From Anoplopoma fimbria (Eukaryota > Chordata > Actinopteri > Perciformes > Anoplopomatidae): a stretch of 64,000 nt of DNA. Below are positions 59,243 through 64,000 of this stretch, piece by piece. The DNA lies in assembly GCF_027596085.1 (NCBI RefSeq), contig NC_072470.1:1583848-1647847 (forward strand). The letters are read 5' to 3'. A program made the translations under genes and the position numbers. The notes beneath the pieces are model-generated. The model ran no database searches. It was given only the letters and a program-made list of their open reading frames with translations, and had not been told where the DNA came from. Each line of letters starts with the position of its first letter. Positions within the stretch are counted from its first letter, which is position 1.

Positions 59243-59850
59243 GGTATATATCTAAGATAAGTATGGATTACACTAATGATCTGCCTCATCTGGAGGTAAA
59301 AGATGGAGATAATCAATTAATCAGAAAATATTCTGATTACAGGTTATTTTTCAAGTAGAAGTGCAGAATATTCTCTGGTTTTAGCTTAAAAAAATGAGGA
59401 TTTTATGCTTTTCTTTGACATATATTATAGTAAATTAACTATATTTGTGTTTTGGACTGTGTGACAGATGAAATAAGAGAATATAATTCAATATTTTCTA
59501 AGATTTCATAGACGTACATTGAGAGTACTTGTTAGCTGCAGCCTTAAACGCAATAACACATCTTACAGAGGTTGATTCTTTTGTCCTGGGAGGTGTTTGC
59601 TGCTGGGTTTTTTTTTTTTCACAATAAAGCGCAAGCGTGTGAATTGAATAACTATATTTAGTTGCAGTGTGAACTCCAGCGTGAGCAGCCGGTAAGCTGG
59701 GAGAATAAAACAGTCCTGCAGCTACAGTGTGTTTCTACAAATAGAGACGGATTCAATAATGCTTATTGTGAGTGTTTTAGATCAACAGACGTCTGCACAA
59801 ACACTCTGATATCCAACAGCCTGCCTTATTACTCCTGTTTAATCACAGCA

Positions 59851-59851
59851 G

Positions 59852-59922
<71 letters not shown>
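59851..59922. repeat. (TG)n microsatellite
   Basis: About 35 TG units. An opposite-orientation (CA)n follows 135 bp later. Confidence 0.97.
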
Positions 59923-60054
59923 TGTGTGTTTTCTGGCAGTAATAGGTGGCTGTGAATGGCAGACTTTAATTGAAGTCCTGCTTCACAAAAGCCAGTTAGG
60001 CGAGTTTGGCTTTTCACCTGGAGAAGCGAGGCGTGTGCCGGCACAATGGAGCAC

Positions 60055-60077
60055 ACGCACACACACGCAGCTACACA

Positions 60078-60152
<75 letters not shown>
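60055..60152. repeat. (CA)n microsatellite
   Basis: About 45 CA units with a few interruptions at the left side. It is complementary to the (TG)n tract at 59851-59922. Confidence 0.97.
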
Positions 60153-60155
<3 letters not shown>

Positions 60156-60829
60156 GGCTGGTGTGTATTTTTCCAGGTGAACTGCCACGCAACAGACCGA
60201 GCTTATCTAAAGTGAGGAATACTTTGATTTCTATGTGATTCAGCAGGAATTTCTTTGCAATTTCTCAATGTGGAGCAATAATTTTGCAATCATCACTTTG
60301 CACTGGTGTGTTCACACATGTGTGTCCTTGAAAGCAGCATAGTTAGTACAGAGTAGTGTTAAAGACGGCTCTTTAGCTGATCATAAATAACGTAAAGGAT
60401 CCAAGCAGCACAGATCACAATGACACCAAAGCTTTTTAAATGGAAAAACATCATAATTCCTGTAATATTCCTATAATAATGTCTCTATGAGGCTCAGTGG
60501 TCACCTTCCGTGGAACTCTAACTCCTGTTACATCCACATAACACACAGTCATCATGCACAGGAGTGGAAACCATTGTGCTTTAAGGTATTTTCCATCTCT
60601 AATTGTACTTCTATCATATTCATACAGTGAGTTCAGAATCGCATTTGGCAGTTTGAGCTATTTTTCAACTCATTATAATAAAGTATTTTCATCTCTCAAT
60701 CATATAAACATGTGTGTGCTGCTCTGTTTGATCTCCATAGATTATTCACAGACATCCTATGGTGCATTTTCCTACAATATCTGGCACATAATATGACAGA
60801 ATATGACAGAATTATGAATTAAAGCCTAC

Positions 60830-61200
60830 CTGGAGAGTGTTTGGCCCCCTTATGGTCCGCTTCTTCTCTTCTTCTTCCTCTTCCTCTTCTTCACAGTGTG
60901 TCAGCACAGAGCCAGGCTGTGGATGTGTGCAGAGAGAGAGAAAGCCAGCACAGAAGGAATCCCCGGCAAACCAGTGCGTAAAACCAGTGCGTAAAACCAG
61001 TGAATCTAAAAAAAGGGAAGAAATTGGAAGAAATTATTCCCTGGACCCAAAAAAAAAAAGAAAAAAGAAGAAGCCAGAGTCTTGTCTGTGCTCAAACGGA
61101 GGAACACCAGTCTTCCTCTCTGTCTGGAAACTTTTTTCTTTCTGCAGCCCTTGAGAGAGAGAGAATATCAGTGAAAGAAAAAACCCTCCTCTGACCTTAG
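60830..61200 (-). other. nab1: Possible non-coding first exon of nab1
   Basis: A good minus-strand donor (CTCCAG|GTAGGC) is at 60830/60829, about 4 kb upstream of the nab1 ATG exon, whose acceptor (CCCTCAG|GTATGG) is at 56871. The sequence above is purine-rich (GAAGAAGAGGAAGAGG on the minus strand) and has no open coding signal. Only the splice site supports this. Confidence 0.3.
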
Positions 61201-61587
61201 TGCGTCTTTTTCCTCCAAGTGTGAGTGTGTGTGTGTGTGAGTGTGTGTGTGAGAGTGTGTGAGTGTGTGAGTCCTCTCCCAGTCTCTCCACTCCCCTGCA
61301 CTGCTCACCAGTCAAGCCACAAACAGTCACACACCTCCGGCTGCAGTGACACAATAAAAGCACCTCATGAGAATAAAGGGCAGATCCTTAGAATAAAAAT
61401 AAAAAAAGTGTAGAGTTATGGCAAATATATATTTTTTTTTCTTCTGCAGATTCAACATGAACAAGATTTATTTATTATTTAAGTTTTCTACTTGATTTCA
61501 TGTGGGAAAATGTATTCACATATTTTTTTTATATTATTTAGAACTTCAAAGGAATCAGAAACTAAAGCAGTCAGATAAATGTAGTGG

Positions 61588-61589
<2 letters not shown>

Positions 61590-61636
<47 letters not shown>

Positions 61637-62077
61637 TTTTCAATCAAAAATAAGAAATACCTTTATTGATCCCCATGGGGAAATTTATAATATTGCAGCA
61701 GCTCAACTACACAGACAATAAATACACATACTACACAACAAAATAAAGATAGAACAGAAATAAAAAAAAAAATGTACTGTTGTTATACAGTCTAAAGTAT
61801 AAAGTAAAGTATAAAGTACCATGAAAAGGAAAATATTAATACTATGCTACTACTCATAAAATAATAATAATAATAATAATAACAATAACAATAATAATAA
61901 AAATAATAATAATATTTTTTATAGAGCTTTAAATTAGGTATACTTTTCAATGAAAAATAAAAAATACCATTAAAAATAAATATAATATTTATAATATTAC
62001 TACTATGCTACTACTCATAACATAATAATAATAATAATAATATTTTGAATAATATTTTTATTTTTATTTTATATATT

Positions 62078-62109
<32 letters not shown>

Positions 62110-62272
62110 TATTTATAATATTACTACTATGCTACTACTCATAAAATAATAATAATAATAATAATAATAACAATACAAATAATAATAATAATATTTTAAT
62201 AATAATACTTTTATTTTTATTTTTCATATATATATATATAAAATATAATATTACTACTAATACTACTCATAA

Positions 62273-62310
<38 letters not shown>

Positions 62311-62420
62311 TAATGATAATAATAATAATAATAATAACAATAATAATAACAATAATAATAATTAAAAAAATAATAATAATAATAATAAAAAAAATAAAAA
62401 TAATAATAATAACATTTTGT
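61590..62420. repeat. Trinucleotide (TTA/TAA)n cluster with retroelement piece
   Basis: (ATT)n at 61590-61634; (TAA)n tracts at 61860-61915, 62021-62042, 62144-62190 and 62273-62415; (TA)n at 62076-62100. Between them, at 61661-61760, is TTTATTGATCCCCATGGGGA followed by a GCAGCAGCTCAACTACACAG block, the typical 3' segment of a fish non-LTR element. The TACTACTATGCTACTACTCA piece is itself repeated three times. Confidence 0.85.
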
Positions 62421-62576
62421 ATAGAGCTGCATTGCTACTTTAAATTCAGTAAAAAACACTTATTTTCTCCACCCTGACTCACTGTTCACTGTCACCACAT
62501 CCAGAGGCTTTTATTTTATCAGCACGTCCTGTGAGCTGCGTTCTAACCCCGCCGGCTTCACAGAGTGATACAGTGG

Positions 62577-62578
<2 letters not shown>

Positions 62579-62637
<59 letters not shown>
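62579..62637. repeat. (TC)n microsatellite
   Basis: About 29 TC units; a (GA)n tract of opposite sense follows at 62789-62812. Confidence 0.97.
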
Positions 62638-62639
<2 letters not shown>

Positions 62640-62849
62640 GTCTCTCTCTGCGTCTCTCTCTCTCTCTGCCCACGCAGCTCCTGCCCACGCAGCTCCCTGC
62701 GTGACGCAAATCCGTGCGTGGGAGGACACACGGGGCGTGGGAGGCTTTCTGCACGGAATACCAAACACAGGCAGGTTCCACTCCCACAGAGAGAGAGAGA
62801 GAGAGAGAGAGACACAGAGACACAACACTTCATGGGCTCCAAACCCAGG

Positions 62850-63760
62850 GAAGAACTGTGCACACAGATCAATACTCAATACATACAAGGGTTTACATTA
62901 CACACTATGTGCATGTCTATAACATGTGTATATGTACAGCAGGAGAATACATGTATGTCTATATGCACTTCATGTTCTCCAAACTAAATGAAGAACAGAA
63001 GTCCAAATCAATACTCAATACATACAAGGATTTATATTACACACTATATCTATAAAATGTGTATATGTACAGCATGAGAATACATTTATGTGTATATGCA
63101 CAATAACAGCATGAGAATACATTTAACATCTATACAATGTGTATATGTATAGCATGGAGTTTATTATATGTATATTTTATATGTGCAGCATTTACATTTT
63201 GGTGTAAAATGTGTGTTCACTTCATGTTCTCCAAACTAAATGAAGATTCAGTCCTGAACAGTGAACACAAGTCCAAATCAATACTCAATACATACAAGTA
63301 TTTATATTACATACTATGTGTATATGCACAATAACAGCATGAGAATACATTTATGTGTATATGCACTTCATGTTCTCCAAACTCAATGAACTGTGAAGTC
63401 CAAATCAATACTCAATACATACAAGGATTTAGATTACACACTATATCTATAAAATGTGTATATGTACAGCATGAGAATACATTTAATGTGTATATGCGTG
63501 CATATGTACATTTGACATCTATAAAATGTGTATATGTATAACATGTAGTTTATTATATGTGTATTTTATATGTGCAGCATTTACATTTTGGTGTAAAATG
63601 TGTGTTCAGTTTTTACATTTATATCCTACTGTAGTAGTAGTAGTAGTATCCAAATCAATACTCAATACATACAAGTATTTATATTACATACTATGTGCAT
63701 ATCTATAAAATGTGTATATGTACAGCATGAGAATACATTTATGTGTATATGCACTTTATT
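62850..63760. repeat. Tandem repeat array with CAATACTCAATACATACAAG unit
   Basis: Five copies of a block of 130 to 300 bp contain, in order, CTTCATGTTCTCCAAACT, AATCAATACTCAATACATAC, a TTATATTACA-type piece, ATGTGTATATGTACAGCATG and AGAATACATTTATGTGTATA. Copies start near 62825, 62966, 63219, 63365 and 63650 and differ by internal deletions. Confidence 0.85.
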
Positions 63761-63763
63761 TTG

Positions 63764-64000
63764 TTGTATAGTATGTGTATTTATTGTCTGTGTAGTTGTA
63801 TAGTATGTGTATTTATTGTCTGTGTAGTTGTATAGTATGTGTATTTATTGTCTGTGTAGTTGTATAGTATGTGTATTTATTGTCTGTGTAGTTGTATAGT
63901 ATGTGTATTTATTGTCTTTATTGTCTGTGTAGTTGTATAGTATGTGTATTTATTGTCTGTGTAGTTGTATAGTATGTGTATTTATTGTCTGTATAGTATG
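63764..64000. repeat. 32-bp satellite derived from a retroelement fragment (runs off window)
   Basis: Seven or more copies of a 32-bp unit (GTAGTTGTATAGTATGTGTA plus TTTATTGTCTGT) continue to the window end. The first copy, with the preceding TTTATTTTGTTG, matches the reverse complement of 61711-61755 inside the retroelement piece almost base for base. Confidence 0.9.

Overview
The window is nuclear DNA of a ray-finned fish, most likely a percomorph teleost. Three things show this. The genes have many short exons with GT/AG introns. The intergenic DNA is AT-rich and full of (CA)n/(TG)n tracts, minisatellites and fish-type retroelement tails. The protein-coding content is a teleost version of the human 2q32 block (MSTN, C2orf88, NAB1, GLS, STAT1). 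All assignments come from reading translated exons and comparing them with remembered family features; no database search was run.

Layout by position. 1.4-2.3 kb: two small minus-strand exons of a Shroom-type PDZ domain, apparently broken. 2.6-4.9 kb: A-rich repeat and transposon tails. 5.15-14.3 kb: stat1, minus strand, with an interferon-type promoter (GAS and ISRE-like sites) at 14.4-14.8 kb. 17.5-19.5 kb: a myostatin gene, minus strand, three exons. 20.75-21.07 kb: smAKAP (C2orf88 homologue), plus strand. 22.0-23.5 kb: an unrecognised Asp/His/Arg-rich repeat protein gene, minus strand. 27.6-44.6 kb: kidney-type glutaminase gls, minus strand, whose first intron holds a 2-kb satellite. 51.2-56.9 kb: nab1, minus strand. 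The rest is intergenic sequence and repeats, including a hAT-type MITE at 58.9 kb and dense simple and tandem repeats from 59.8 kb to the end.

The genes do not form a functional pathway; they are a conserved synteny block. STAT1 is the interferon transcription factor, myostatin a secreted TGF-beta ligand, smAKAP a membrane PKA anchor, GLS mitochondrial glutaminase, and NAB1 an EGR co-repressor. Hibch, inpp1 and mfsd6, which lie between MSTN and NAB1 in mammals, are not seen here.

The most notable observations are reading-frame defects that can be measured by summing exon lengths. Stat1 has a 22-nt insertion in one exon that copies nearby intron sequence, plus an intron that must end in TG instead of AG beside a (TG)n tract. 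Nab1 lacks one base and gls exon 1 has one extra base. Each sum becomes a multiple of three once the defect is removed. Homopolymer-type sequencing error could explain the single-base cases but not the stat1 insertion. Other points of interest are tandem copies of the gls stop-codon region in its 3'UTR, the intron-1 satellite, and the repeat-coded protein at 22-23 kb. I found no clear evidence of a wholly new molecular system.
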